From Acidobacteriota bacterium (lineage in GTDB: Bacteria; Acidobacteriota; Blastocatellia; Pyrinomonadales; Pyrinomonadaceae), in assembly GCA_019639115.1 (NCBI GenBank), contig JAHBSM010000006.1, forward strand, positions 124,001 to 188,000: a stretch of 64,000 nt of DNA, read 5' to 3'. Below are positions 7,719 through 17,431 of the stretch, piece after piece. The notes below the pieces were generated by a model, which saw only the letters and a list, made by a program, of their open reading frames with translations, was not told where the DNA came from and did not search any database. Made by a program: the position numbers and the translations under genes. Position 1 is the first letter of the stretch. Each line of letters begins with the position of its first letter.

Positions 7719-9206
7719 GAGCGGGCCCGGAGACGTGATGCCGTGGACACGTTTGTAGGCGAGTTCAGCGGAGATCAAACATATCTGGGTGCCGATCCCC
7801 GGATTCGTGCCCGCGCCGACGTAATACAGGCCTTTGACTTTTTTTGAAAAATTCTTTGGCCTGAATATCGCCGTCTGCATCAGCGTGTGGGCGAGCCCCA
7901 GTGCAGAACCACGATATGCGTTGTAATCCGCGGCAAAATTCTCGACCGTATAAATGCGTTTGTATTCGATCTTTTGCCTGAGGCCAGTGAGGCCCATTTC
8001 CTCTTCCATTAATGCCAAAACGCGATCGGCGTAGCGTTCCTTCTCGTCTTCGTTTATTTCCAAACCGCTCGCGATCGGCACTAAGACGAATAGGTTCTCT
8101 TTGCCCTTGGGAGCTACAGACGGATCGGTAACGCTCGGAGCACAAACGTACAAGGACGGCTCATCCGGCAGCCGCGGATCGTCGTAGATCTCTGAAAAAT
8201 TTCGCCGCCAGTCTTCACTGAATAGCAAATTGTGATGTATCAACGCGGGCATCTTTTCGCTTACGCCCAGATACATGATGAACGCGGACGGTGCCATCAC
8301 ACGTTTTCTCCAATATCGCTCAGTGAAGGTTCGATGGCCGTTGTCGAGGAGCCGCGATTCCGTGTGCTCCATATCGGCATTTGAGATCACGAGGTCCGCC
8401 TCGATCACTTCCCCGCTCGCGAGTTCGACGCCGCGAGCATTGCCGTTCTCGACGATAATGCGTTTCACCGGTGAGGAAGTAAGCAATGTCGCCCCGTTCT
8501 TTTCGGCGATATTGGTGAGGGCTTTTATCAGTTCGTAAAAGCCGCCCTGCGGATAGAAAACGCCCTGATTGAAATCCATGTGCGACATCAGGTTGTAGAG
8601 CGCCGGTGCCTCATAAGGCGACGTTCCGAGGAATACCATCGTGTATTCCATCACCTGCTGCAGCTTTTTCGTCTTGAAAAACCGCGAGACGAAATTGTGC
8701 ATTTTAGAAAAGACCGACAGCTTTTGGCCTTCGGTCGCGACGCGTTTGTTCAGAAAATCCCAGATGCGGTCGTAGTTCTTGAACATAAAATGTTCGGTCG
8801 CCACACCATATTGGTATTCGGACTGTTTAAGATAAGCCCGGAGCTTTTCGCCCGAGCCGGGTTCGATCGCGTCGAATGCCGCCGCGTCGCGTTCGATATC
8901 GCTGTGAATGTCGAGGCGGTCGGGATCGTGCCTGAAAAAGATGCGATACGACGGAGAGAGTTTTACAAGATCGAGATGGTCTTCAACGCGTTCGCCCATC
9001 AACCGAAAGAAATGCTCAAAGATATCCGGGGCCAGATACCATGACGGCCCCATGTCGAACTTGAAGCCGTCGCTCTCGAAGATGTTCGCCCTCCCGCCGA
9101 GGTTCGCATTCTTCTCGACCAGCGTTACGTCGTAGCCTTTGCGCGCAAAAAGACCGGCGGCCCCCAGACCGCCGATCCCGCCGCCTATAACGACCAGCTT
9201 ACTCAC
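7707..9206 (-). CDS. crtI: CrtI-type phytoene desaturase family FAD oxidoreductase
   Basis: A 499-residue flavoprotein of normal CrtI length. The N-terminus has the dinucleotide-binding motif VVIGGGIGGLGAAGLFARKG followed by NLGGRANIFESDGFKFDMGPSW. The C-terminus has the family signature GLYYVGAGTNPGIGTQICLISAE. CrtI enzymes dehydrogenate phytoene stepwise to lycopene at the membrane. It begins 3 bp after the phytoene synthase stop, a clear operon pair. Only one desaturase is present here; a C50 bacterioruberin-type pathway would also need a 3',4'-desaturase (CrtD), a paralogue of this same family. From sequence alone I cannot tell whether this enzyme is CrtI, CrtD or does both steps, but pairing with crtB favours CrtI. 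Confidence 0.9.
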   Translation of the reverse strand: MSKLVVIGGGIGGLGAAGLFARKGYDVTLVEKNANLGGRANIFESDGFKFDMGPSWYLAPDIFEHFFRLMGERVEDHLDLVKLSPSYRIFFRHDPDRLDIHSDIERDAAAFDAIEPGSGEKLRAYLKQSEYQYGVATEHFMFKNYDRIWDFLNKRVATEGQKLSVFSKMHNFVSRFFKTKKLQQVMEYTMVFLGTSPYEAPALYNLMSHMDFNQGVFYPQGGFYELIKALTNIAEKNGATLLTSSPVKRIIVENGNARGVELASGEVIEADLVISNADMEHTESRLLDNGHRTFTERYWRKRVMAPSAFIMYLGVSEKMPALIHHNLLFSEDWRRNFSEIYDDPRLPDEPSLYVCAPSVTDPSVAPKGKENLFVLVPIASGLEINEDEKERYADRVLALMEEEMGLTGLRQKIEYKRIYTVENFAADYNAYRGSALGLAHTLMQTAIFRPKNFSKKVKGLYYVGAGTNPGIGTQICLISAELAYKRVHGITSPGPLSQL

Positions 9207-9209
9207 AAC

Positions 9210-10136
9210 TCATTCGTACACGCCGACCAGAGCTTTAGCCGAAAGCCAAAGCTTTTGTCCAAGATTCGTCCTCACTCGGCCTGCAAACACATTGTAGTTC
9301 GCACGCTCTATCTCGCGAAGTATCGCTTTGTAAAGCACGTACGAGATCCTCACGGCCAGACGGCCACGCCAATGGAGCATCGGAATACCGGGCAAGGCTT
9401 CGCGATACACCCGGCGGTTGCGTTCGATCTGGAATCGCATGAACTCGACAAATCGTTCGCTGCGTTCCTGAGACGCCAGATCCGTGTCGGTGATCCGAAA
9501 TCGACGCATCTCGTCCTGAGGCATGTACACTCGCCCGAGTTCGTCGTGGTCCTCGCGAATATCGCGCAAAAAATTTGTAAGCTGGAACGCATAACCCAGC
9601 TTGATAGCGTGGTCAAATGCGGCCTCCGACGAGTAGCCGACCACTCGGGTCACCATGAGTCCGATCACGCCGGCCGACCCATACATATACTCTTCCAGAT
9701 CGGCGTAGCTCTCATAACGAAACTTCTCCTCGTCCATGAACATTGATTTGAGAAAGGCCTCGCCCAGGTCCACGCCGATGTCAAATTTCTTGAAGGCTCT
9801 GACGATCGCATTGAGCACGGCGTCGCTGCTCTCGCCTTCGTCCATTGCTCGAAGCCACCTGGAACGCCAGTCGTTCAGCTTCGCGATAGTCAGTTCACGG
9901 TCGGTCTTATCAGGGTCATCGACGATCTCATCCGGAATCCTTGCAAAGGCATACACCGCGTAGATTCCCTCCCTGACCTCTCTGGGAAAAAATTGCGTAG
10001 CGAAATAAAAACTCGTTCCGTAGCGTCGGGTTATCGCTCGGCACTCATCCAGGCCGCGCAGATAGAATTCGTCGCGATCGATCTCTGTCGTTCTCACGGT
10101 CGCCTCACCAAGTGCAGCAATGTCGCTTGTCGTCAC
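9210..10136 (-). CDS. crtB: Phytoene synthase
   Basis: A 308-residue head-to-head prenyl synthase of the squalene/phytoene synthase family. It shows both Asp-rich motifs: ARIPDEIVDD near residue 66 and QLTNFLRDIREDHDELGRVYMP near 185-205. YGTSFYFATQFFP near the N-terminus and MFMDEEKF in the middle are also typical. It condenses two GGPP molecules to phytoene, the first committed carotenoid step. It is followed at 3 bp by crtI. Upstream on the same strand, 48 bp away, ends the uracil-DNA glycosylase gene, so the carotenoid pair may be read from the coaBC-side promoter. No GGPP synthase gene lies in the window. Confidence 0.93.
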   Translation of the reverse strand: MTTSDIAALGEATVRTTEIDRDEFYLRGLDECRAITRRYGTSFYFATQFFPREVREGIYAVYAFARIPDEIVDDPDKTDRELTIAKLNDWRSRWLRAMDEGESSDAVLNAIVRAFKKFDIGVDLGEAFLKSMFMDEEKFRYESYADLEEYMYGSAGVIGLMVTRVVGYSSEAAFDHAIKLGYAFQLTNFLRDIREDHDELGRVYMPQDEMRRFRITDTDLASQERSERFVEFMRFQIERNRRVYREALPGIPMLHWRGRLAVRISYVLYKAILREIERANYNVFAGRVRTNLGQKLWLSAKALVGVYE

Positions 10137-10184
10137 TTAGTAGGTTTTCGGCGGCCATGAGTTTACGGATTCAAGCCGAGCGTC

Positions 10185-11111
10185 CTATTCGGCGAGTTCG
10201 TTCAGCAGAGCCCGTACCAACTTTATGTCTTCCCAGACCTCGCGCTTTTTGTTCGGGTCACGGAGTAGATATGCGGGATGGAAGGTGGGCATCACCTTTA
10301 CGCCCATATAATCGTGAAATTGGCCTCGCATCTTTGATATCGGCGTTTTCACATCGAGCAAATTATGTGCCGCGGTCGCACCGAGCACTACGATGACCTT
10401 TGGCTTGACCGTCTCGATCTCTCTCAAAAGAAAGGGTTTGCACGCCGCCGCTTCGTCTGGTTCCGGAGCACGATTACCCGGTGGACGACATCGATTTATA
10501 TTGCCGATGAAGACCTGCTCTCGCGGTATTTCCAACCCTTTCTCGATAATATCCGTCAGCAGTTGGCCGGCTCGGCCTACGAAGGGTTCACCTATCCTGT
10601 CCTCGTCCGCCCCCGGGGCTTCTCCGACGAACATCAGCCTCGCGTTCGTGTTGCCGACGCTGTTCACAACCTGGCTCCGGCCCAGTGAACAAAGGCTGCA
10701 TCGGCTGCACTCCTGCCCGATCTCATTCCTTATGGCTTCTATCGCCTCGATCGTCGAACGATCGCCTGTCAATCCGGTCTTCTTGATCATTTCATCTGGT
10801 GCCGCGCCGGTGCCCATAACGGCCGGATCCGTTCGTTTCGAGAGTCTCGGCAGAGATCGGAGGCGGCTGATCGCACTGCTCCTTTTGTCTATGGTGGAAG
10901 CCGCATCAGGCGGCGGGATCTTGACGGTGGTCGCGATCAGATCTGCGTTGACCTGAGTCAGTTCATTTTTCGTTCCCGGCCTATCTACCGCCGGACGATC
11001 GGCATTCAGATCGTCAGGAGCCGTCACCAGTCCGACGCCAAGCTCCTTTAGATACAGCAGATGTTCGCGTATCTGGCCTAGATCGCCGGCTTTGTTTATG
11101 TGTTCGCTCAT
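10185..11111 (-). CDS. Uracil-DNA glycosylase with Fe-S cluster (family 4-like)
   Basis: A 308-residue protein. Residues about 125-305 are the UDG domain: GEAPGADED (motif A), FVGRAGQLL, NINRCRPPGNR and FHPAYLLRD. Cysteines for a 4Fe-4S cluster are visible at about 135/138/141 (CSRCSLC), 208 and 224, as in thermostable family 4 UDGs. The enzyme removes uracil formed by cytosine deamination. The first 120 residues are a low-conservation extension rich in Pro, Asp and Ser; such tails occur in several bacterial homologues. Its ATG overlaps the coaBC stop (ATGA), so the two are translationally coupled. Confidence 0.92.
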   Translation of the reverse strand: MSEHINKAGDLGQIREHLLYLKELGVGLVTAPDDLNADRPAVDRPGTKNELTQVNADLIATTVKIPPPDAASTIDKRSSAISRLRSLPRLSKRTDPAVMGTGAAPDEMIKKTGLTGDRSTIEAIEAIRNEIGQECSRCSLCSLGRSQVVNSVGNTNARLMFVGEAPGADEDRIGEPFVGRAGQLLTDIIEKGLEIPREQVFIGNINRCRPPGNRAPEPDEAAACKPFLLREIETVKPKVIVVLGATAAHNLLDVKTPISKMRGQFHDYMGVKVMPTFHPAYLLRDPNKKREVWEDIKLVRALLNELAE

Positions 11112-12415
11112 GGCCGATACGTTCCTTCGGTGGTTCGAGCTCGCAATTGGGCCACGACATCGAGAATGTCCTGGGCCATCTCCTGTTTTGGACGCAGCGA
11201 CAGGTCCCGCGAGCTTCCGTCACGCGAGATTATTGTGGCGATGTTCGTATCGGAATTGAATCCGGCTCCGCGTTGGGTTATGTCGTTAGCGACGACGATA
11301 TCGAGCCCTTTCTTTTCCATTTTTGAGCGGGCGTACTCGATCACGTCGCTCGTCTCCGCCGCAAAGCCCACAACGATCAGCCCTTCGTGCCGGTTGCGAG
11401 CGACATCCGCCAGGATGTCGGGAGTTTTGGTAAGTTGGAGTGTCATCGTTTCGCGGCCTTCTTTTTTGATCTTCGTATCGGCTGCGTTCGACGGGGCGTA
11501 ATCCGCAACTGCGGCGGCCCCAACGAATATCGTTGACTTCGGCATCTCCCGCATCACGGCCTCGTGCATCTCGGCAGCCGCCATAGCCCTGATCACACGA
11601 ACGCCTTCGGGCGGCTCGACCGTCGTCGCTCCGGCTACCACGGTCACCTCGGCTCCCCTTGCAAGAGCTGCTGCAGCGACGGCGAATCCCATCTTGCCGG
11701 ACGAATGATTTGAAATGAACCTGACGGGATCGATCGCCTCGCGAGTCCCGCCGACAGTTATCAGCAGCCGTTCGCCTTCGAGATCCCGCTTAGTGTTCGA
11801 CTCGTTGAAAAAGTGTTGGGACGGGTTTAGGCCGACGGTGCTGCCACTGCCGCTCTCGTCCATTCGAGTCGAACTGCCGGCATTCGAAATGAGTGCCATC
11901 GCCTGTGCGACTATATTCTCTACGTCCTCGAGCTTGCCCGTGCCGACGGTTTTGCATGCTAGTTCGCCGGCAACGGGTTCGACAAAATGCACGCCGTCAG
12001 TTCTCAGTTGCTCAACGTTCCGTCGCATGGCAGGCTGCTCCCACATGGTCGTATTCATCGCCGGAGCGATCATCACCGGAGCCGTGCATGCCAAATATGT
12101 TGACGAGAGAAAATCGTCAGCAACGCCGTTCGCGAACTTGGCGATAATGTTAGCCGTGGCCGGGACGATCAGCAGCAGATCGATGTTCTGCGAGAAGTTG
12201 ATATGTGCGATCGGATCGGGATTATCCGGGTCGTAATCGTCCACGATCACGTGTTTGTCGGTCAGCGCTCGAAATGTCAGCGGCCGGACGAACTCCGTCG
12301 CGTGGCGGGTCATCGCCACCGTAACATCGCAGCCCGACCTCTGCAGCAGCCGCATTACTTCGACCGCCTTATATGCGGCGATGCCTCCAGTGACACCTAA
12401 GCCAATACGTTTCAT
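11108..12415 (-). CDS. coaBC: Bifunctional phosphopantothenoylcysteine decarboxylase/phosphopantothenate-cysteine ligase
   Basis: A 435-residue CoaBC making 4'-phosphopantetheine for coenzyme A. The CoaC flavoprotein half (about 1-185) shows GVTGGIAAYKAVE, the catalytic His in PIAHINFSQN, and APAMNTTMWEQPA plus GELACKTVGTGKL. The CoaB half (about 215-430) shows ITVGGTREAIDPVRFISNHSSG and TPDILADVA. The linker is a little long and Ser-rich (about 180-205). I use the ATG at 12415; a TTG sits one codon earlier. It heads a minus-strand series with the UDG gene (4-bp overlap) and perhaps crtB-crtI. Confidence 0.95.
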   Translation of the reverse strand: MKRIGLGVTGGIAAYKAVEVMRLLQRSGCDVTVAMTRHATEFVRPLTFRALTDKHVIVDDYDPDNPDPIAHINFSQNIDLLLIVPATANIIAKFANGVADDFLSSTYLACTAPVMIAPAMNTTMWEQPAMRRNVEQLRTDGVHFVEPVAGELACKTVGTGKLEDVENIVAQAMALISNAGSSTRMDESGSGSTVGLNPSQHFFNESNTKRDLEGERLLITVGGTREAIDPVRFISNHSSGKMGFAVAAAALARGAEVTVVAGATTVEPPEGVRVIRAMAAAEMHEAVMREMPKSTIFVGAAAVADYAPSNAADTKIKKEGRETMTLQLTKTPDILADVARNRHEGLIVVGFAAETSDVIEYARSKMEKKGLDIVVANDITQRGAGFNSDTNIATIISRDGSSRDLSLRPKQEMAQDILDVVAQLRARTTEGTYRP

Positions 12416-12483
12416 CAAGTCGAGATTCTACTACATCTCTGCCCGTCTGTGCTTCGGCGGTGCTGTGTGGCAAACTGTTGTCT

Positions 12484-13005
12484 ATGGCCCCCCAAACGCT
12501 TTCAACCCAAACGATCTATACGGGACGGATATTTGACGTGCGGCTCGATACCGTAAGTGAGAACCACATCGAATACACACGCGAGATAGTTGTCCATAAA
12601 GGCAGCGCCGTTATCGTGCCGCTATTTGAGGACGGAACCGTTATGCTCGTTCGGCAGTACAGGCACGCAGCAGGCGAATATATGCTCGAAGTGCCCGCAG
12701 GATCGCTCGAATCCGAGGAGGATCCCGCCACTTGTGCCCGGCGCGAACTAGAGGAAGAGGTCGGCCTTCGTGCCGAAAAGCTCGAAAAGCTTACTGAGTT
12801 CTACGTCTCACCCGGATTCGTTACCGAGAAAATGCACTTGTTCTTAGCAACGGGACTTGATCATGTCGGGCAAAAACTAGAGGCAGATGAGTTGATCGAC
12901 GTCGAGCGCCTTTCGCTGCCCGAGATCCGATCGATGATCGCCGACGGACGTATCTGCGATGCGAAGACGATTATAGGCGTACTGCTGCTTTCTTCAGGTA
13001 TCTGA
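12484..13005 (+). CDS. NUDIX hydrolase, ADP-ribose pyrophosphatase-like
   Basis: A 173-residue NUDIX protein. The full Nudix box is visible, beginning GSLESEEDP and ending RRELEEEVGL, with the preceding QYRHAAGEYMLEVPAG and downstream FYVSPGFVTEKMHLFLA typical of ADP-ribose pyrophosphatases (NudF/YqkG group). It would hydrolyse ADP-ribose or related nucleotide sugars in the cytosol. I use ATG 12484; a GTG eight codons upstream adds nothing family-like. It is divergent from coaBC and lies 101 bp before rplM, which appears to have its own promoter. Confidence 0.88.
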   Translation: MAPQTLSTQTIYTGRIFDVRLDTVSENHIEYTREIVVHKGSAVIVPLFEDGTVMLVRQYRHAAGEYMLEVPAGSLESEEDPATCARRELEEEVGLRAEKLEKLTEFYVSPGFVTEKMHLFLATGLDHVGQKLEADELIDVERLSLPEIRSMIADGRICDAKTIIGVLLLSSGI

Positions 13006-13033
13006 TCCTTGAATCTCGACAGCCTAAGCGGAC

Positions 13034-13062
13034 TTGACGTTGCAGCGGCGTTTCGATACTCT
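13034..13062 (+). promoter_or_regulatory. Probable sigma-70 promoter for rplM-rpsI
   Basis: TTGACG (13034-13039) and TACTCT (13057-13062) are separated by exactly 17 bases and lie 43 bases before the rplM start. The -35 box is near consensus; the -10 is weak, matching at T, A and the final T. Confidence 0.5.
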
Positions 13063-13105
13063 ATCAGTTCGCTTTTTGGCGGAAATTTGTATCTGTGTGC
13101 GTGTT

Positions 13106-13540
13106 ATGAGTACTTATTTTCCTAGCGGTAAAGGTTTGGCGGACGGCCGTAAGTGGTACGTCGTCGATGCTAAAGACAAGACGGTCGGGCGTTTGGCGAC
13201 GGAGGTGGCTCGGATCCTGTCGGGTAAGAACAACCCTGCGTGGACGCCTTTTATGGACATGGGCGACCATTGCGTTGTGATCAATGCCCGCCACGCCCGG
13301 TTCACGGGCTCGAAGAACGATCAGAAGATGTACCGCCACCACACATTGTTCCCCGGCGGACTCAAGGAGTTCACCGTTAAGGAAATGTTCGAAAAGAAAC
13401 CCGAGCGAGTGATCGAGCTGGCCGTCAAAGGAATGTTGCCCAAATCAAAGCTCGGACGAGCGATGGCTAAAAAACTCAAAGTTTATGCCGACGCCGAACA
13501 CCGCCACACCGCACAGAGACCGGAGGCGATAGAAATATAG
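13106..13540 (+). CDS. rplM: 50S ribosomal protein L13
   Basis: A 144-residue L13, the normal length. Recognised by [40 protein letters not shown] and [18 protein letters not shown]. The reading frame stays open upstream to 13034, but the family begins just before [10 protein letters not shown], so I start at 13106. It is followed by rpsI 60 bp later, the standard L13-S9 pair. Confidence 0.96.
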   Translation: MSTYFPSGKGLADGRKWYVVDAKDKTVGRLATEVARILSGKNNPAWTPFMDMGDHCVVINARHARFTGSKNDQKMYRHHTLFPGGLKEFTVKEMFEKKPERVIELAVKGMLPKSKLGRAMAKKLKVYADAEHRHTAQRPEAIEI

Positions 13541-13600
13541 GATCACGAAGATCGGCCCCAAACGTCCGGCCCTTCGAAATTCTGCATTCGTAATTGATCT

Positions 13601-13990
13601 ATGGATATTCAATATTATGGCACCGGCCGCCGAAAGACCTCTACCGCACGCGTATATCTGCGTCCGGGTTCGGGCGTGATCACTGTCAATCGACGTGAAT
13701 TCAACACCTATTTCCCGAATGAGGCCCTGCAGATGATAATCCAGCAGCCGCTTCGCCTTACCGAGACAGGCGACAAATTCGACATCCTTGTCAACGTTGA
13801 CGGCGGCGGAACTTCCGGACAAGCCGGCGCGGTTCGTCACGGCATCACACGTGCTTTGATCGAATATAACGCCGACCTTCGCTCGACGTTGAAAAAGGCC
13901 GGGTTGGTGACGCGCGACCCGCGTAAGAAAGAACGCAAGAAATACGGCCAGAAGGGTGCACGTAAGCGATTCCAGTTCTCGAAACGTTAG
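13601..13990 (+). CDS. rpsI: 30S ribosomal protein S9
   Basis: A 129-residue S9 with the classic N-terminal [16 protein letters not shown], the central [17 protein letters not shown] and the basic C-terminal tail ending [11 protein letters not shown], whose last residues reach the P-site tRNA in the 30S subunit. It follows rplM as in most bacteria. Confidence 0.97.
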   Translation: MDIQYYGTGRRKTSTARVYLRPGSGVITVNRREFNTYFPNEALQMIIQQPLRLTETGDKFDILVNVDGGGTSGQAGAVRHGITRALIEYNADLRSTLKKAGLVTRDPRKKERKKYGQKGARKRFQFSKR

Positions 13991-14062
13991 TAAGTGGTGG
14001 ACCGTCGATAGTGGATCGTTCTTTATATTGACGCTCCACTGTTCACGGTGCACGAATCCATT

Positions 14063-14094
14063 GGCGAGATCACTTGGTTATTGACCATCTCGCC
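14063..14094 (+). promoter_or_regulatory. Hairpin in the rpsB leader
   Basis: GGCGAGAT (14063-14070) pairs with ATCTCGCC (14087-14094), and inside it GGT (14076-14078) pairs with ACC (14084-14086). The structure ends 13 bases before the rpsB Shine-Dalgarno. There is no T-run after it, so it is not a terminator. rpsB leaders bind S2 for feedback control in some bacteria; that role here is inference. Confidence 0.4.
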
Positions 14095-14121
14095 GAGTAC
14101 ACAAACCAAGGAGAGTAAGTT

Positions 14122-15129
<1,008 letters not shown>

Positions 15130-15147
15130 ACGAACGACTTTCATTTT

Positions 15148-15193
15148 GCAGCGTAGCTCTTCCGGATCTATATCGTCGGGCTACGCTGCTTTT
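15148..15193 (+). terminator. Intrinsic terminator or attenuator between rpsB and tsf
   Basis: A perfect 10-bp stem, GCAGCGTAGC (15148-15157) with GCTACGCTGC (15180-15189), 22-base loop, followed by TTTT. It lies 19 bases after the rpsB stop. The large loop and short T-run suggest partial termination. Confidence 0.65.
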
Positions 15194-15293
15194 GCATAAT
15201 GACGCCTTTCTACCGGGATCGGTGCGGCGATATCTCAAGGAACTTTAATATTATTGCCCGGCAATACAATGTCGGGCCGATCGGAGAACTCAT

Positions 15294-15956
15294 ATGTCAG
15301 AAATAACAGCAGCAGCAGTAAAATCTCTCAGAGAAAAATCGGGTGCGGGTATGATCGATTGCAAGAACGCTCTCGTCGAAGCCAACGGAGACGAAGCGGC
15401 GGCGATGGAGATCCTCCGCAAAAAAGGTATCGCGACCGCCGACAAGAAGGCAGGCCGCGTAACGGCCGAAGGCGCGGTCGGTTCGTACATCCACATGGGA
15501 GGCAAGGTCGGAGTGCTGGTCGAGATCAACTGCGAGAGCGATTTCGTCGCTCGCGGTGAAGAATTTCAGCAGCTTGTCAAAGACGTCGCGATGCATATAG
15601 CGGCCACGAGCCCTTCTTACACGAATCGTGCTGATGTACCGGCCGATGTGCTCGACAAGGAACGCGAGATACTGCTCGAACAGCTCAAGAACGACCCCAA
15701 GAATGCCGGAAAGCCTGATGACGTTATCAACAAGATCATCGAGGGCCGTCTGAATAAATTCTATGAGGACAACGTTCTTGTGGACCAGCCTTTTGTAAAA
15801 GATCCGGCAAAGACTGTCGGCGAGCTGGTTACCGAGAGGATCGCATCGATCAAGGAAAATATTTCGATCCGCCGTTTCGCCCGTTTCAAAATGGGCGAAG
15901 GCATCGAGAAAAAGCAGGATGACTTTGCGGCTGAGGTCGCATCGATGGTCGGATAG
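15294..15956 (+). CDS. tsf: Elongation factor Ts
   Basis: A 220-residue EF-Ts of the shorter type. The N-terminal UBA-like module and EF-Tu contact region are clear: [25 protein letters not shown] and [15 protein letters not shown]. It carries a single shortened core domain ending in the C-terminal [13 protein letters not shown], rather than the two full core repeats of the E. coli protein. It exchanges GDP on EF-Tu. GGAG sits seven bases upstream of the ATG. A strong terminator follows the stop. Confidence 0.96.
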   Translation: MSEITAAAVKSLREKSGAGMIDCKNALVEANGDEAAAMEILRKKGIATADKKAGRVTAEGAVGSYIHMGGKVGVLVEINCESDFVARGEEFQQLVKDVAMHIAATSPSYTNRADVPADVLDKEREILLEQLKNDPKNAGKPDDVINKIIEGRLNKFYEDNVLVDQPFVKDPAKTVGELVTERIASIKENISIRRFARFKMGEGIEKKQDDFAAEVASMVG

Positions 15957-15963
15957 CGTTTCG

Positions 15964-15996
15964 GGCGGTCGTTATTTCGGCCGCCTTTTGTTTTTT
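15964..15996 (+). terminator. Intrinsic terminator after tsf
   Basis: GGCGGTCG (15964-15971) pairs with CGGCCGCC (15978-15985) through eight base pairs including one G-U, with a six-base loop, followed by a T-rich run TTTTGTTTTTT. It ends 18 bases before the pyrH start, so pyrH is reached by read-through or has a promoter overlapping this region. Confidence 0.8.
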
Positions 15997-16014
15997 CGGC
16001 CAATCACCATATTT

Positions 16015-16731
16015 ATGGATCCGATCTTCAAACGCGTCCTTCTGAAGCTTTCCGGCGAGGCCCTGATGGGCTCGCAGGCCTACGGCATTGACGTTAACGT
16101 GGCCGCGGATGTCGCTAAACAGCTCAGAGAGGTGCACGACCTCGGAGTCGAGATCGCAATAGTCGTCGGCGGCGGCAATATTTTTCGAGGCGTCTCGGAA
16201 TCGGCCGGAAACATGGACCGCGCCGCAGCGGATTACATAGGAATGCTTGCGACGGTGATGAATGCGGTCGTCTTGCAGGATGCACTCGAGAAAGAGAACG
16301 TGTACACACGGGTCATGTCGGCTATCGACATCCCGCAGCTTGCCGAGCCTTTCATACGCCGGCGTGCCGTTCGGCATCTCGAGAAAAAGCGCGTTGTGAT
16401 ATTCGCCGCCGGTACCGGCAATCCGTATTTCACGACAGACTCGGCTGCCGCTCTTCGCGCGCTGGAGATCCAATCCGACGTCATACTAAAAGGTACGAAG
16501 GTTGACGGCATATATTCCGCTGATCCTGTAAAGGTATCGGACGCGGTCAAATTCGAGCGGATAACTTTCCAAGAGGTGTTGGAGAAGCGGCTCAACGTAA
16601 TGGACGCGTCCGCCATTTCGCTTTGCCGTGACAATGATCTCCCTATCATGATCTTCAATATGAAGACTGAGGGAAACATTGCCAGAGCCGTATGCGGAGA
16701 CACGTCTATCGGCACGATCGTGACGAATTGA
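16015..16731 (+). CDS. pyrH: UMP kinase
   Basis: A 238-residue amino-acid-kinase-fold UMP kinase. [61 protein letters not shown] and [12 protein letters not shown] are all typical. It phosphorylates UMP to UDP for pyrimidine nucleotide synthesis. The frame is open back to 15919 inside tsf, but the family starts at MDPIFKRV, so I use ATG 16015. frr begins 4 bp after the stop; rpsB-tsf-pyrH-frr is the conserved order. Confidence 0.96.
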   Translation: MDPIFKRVLLKLSGEALMGSQAYGIDVNVAADVAKQLREVHDLGVEIAIVVGGGNIFRGVSESAGNMDRAAADYIGMLATVMNAVVLQDALEKENVYTRVMSAIDIPQLAEPFIRRRAVRHLEKKRVVIFAAGTGNPYFTTDSAAALRALEIQSDVILKGTKVDGIYSADPVKVSDAVKFERITFQEVLEKRLNVMDASAISLCRDNDLPIMIFNMKTEGNIARAVCGDTSIGTIVTN

Positions 16732-16735
16732 GATT

Positions 16736-17296
16736 ATGAGCGTTCAAGATGTGACCAAAGAGACCGGCCCCAAGATGGCCTCGGTCGTAGAGGATTTCAA
16801 ACGTAAGCTGGCGAATGTCCGCACCGGACGTGCGACCGTTGGCTTGCTTGATTCGGTAGTGGTCGATTATTACGGCACGCCTACGCCGCTCAACCAGATG
16901 GCGTCCGTCGCCGTGCCTGAGCCGCAAATGATCACCGTGCAGCCCTGGGATGTCTCACAGCTCGGGCCTGTCGAAAAGGCCATTATCGGCGCCAATCTCG
17001 GCCTCACGCCTTCTAATGACGGCAAGGTGATCAGGCTGCCGGTTCCGCCGCTCAATGAAGAGAGGCGAAAGCAGCTCGCAAAACAAGTGCACGAGATCGC
17101 AGAAGAGCATCGCGTCGCAGTTCGTAACATTCGGCATCATTCCAACGACCTGCTCAAGAAATTGCTCAAGGACAAGGCGATCTCTGAGGACGACGAACGC
17201 GGGGGTCTCGACGAGGTCCAGAAGCTTACGAATACCTACATCCAAAAGATCGACGAACTCGGTAAGAACAAGGAACAAGAGATAATGAGCGTCTGA
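16736..17296 (+). CDS. frr: Ribosome recycling factor
   Basis: A 186-residue RRF of normal size. KLANVRTGRATVGLLDSVVVDYYG, LNQMASVAVPEPQMITVQPWD and NEERRKQLAKQVHEIAEEHRVAVRNIRH are diagnostic. With EF-G it splits post-termination ribosomes. It is followed by a strong terminator that ends the translation-gene block. Confidence 0.97.
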   Translation: MSVQDVTKETGPKMASVVEDFKRKLANVRTGRATVGLLDSVVVDYYGTPTPLNQMASVAVPEPQMITVQPWDVSQLGPVEKAIIGANLGLTPSNDGKVIRLPVPPLNEERRKQLAKQVHEIAEEHRVAVRNIRHHSNDLLKKLLKDKAISEDDERGGLDEVQKLTNTYIQKIDELGKNKEQEIMSV

Positions 17297-17318
17297 TCAC
17301 GATCGGTTCAGCTGCCCG

Positions 17319-17353
17319 GCCCGCCTGCGAATCTCAAGCAGGCGGGCTTTTTT
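17319..17353 (+). terminator. Intrinsic terminator after frr
   Basis: GCCCGCCTGC (17319-17328) and GCAGGCGGGC (17338-17347) form a perfect 10-bp GC-rich stem with a nine-base loop, followed by TTTTTT. The best terminator in the window. Confidence 0.93.
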
Positions 17354-17431
17354 GTCCGTCCAACGCGGCCTTATCTTTCAAACGAGGGCAAAATCGCTTA
17401 TATTTGTCGCGTCCCCAGCGAGGAATTCCTT

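Noticed and set aside
15250..15290. Regulatory hairpin before tsf (GCCCG/CGGGC)
   Set aside because: Only five base pairs with a 12-base loop; too weak to list as a feature.
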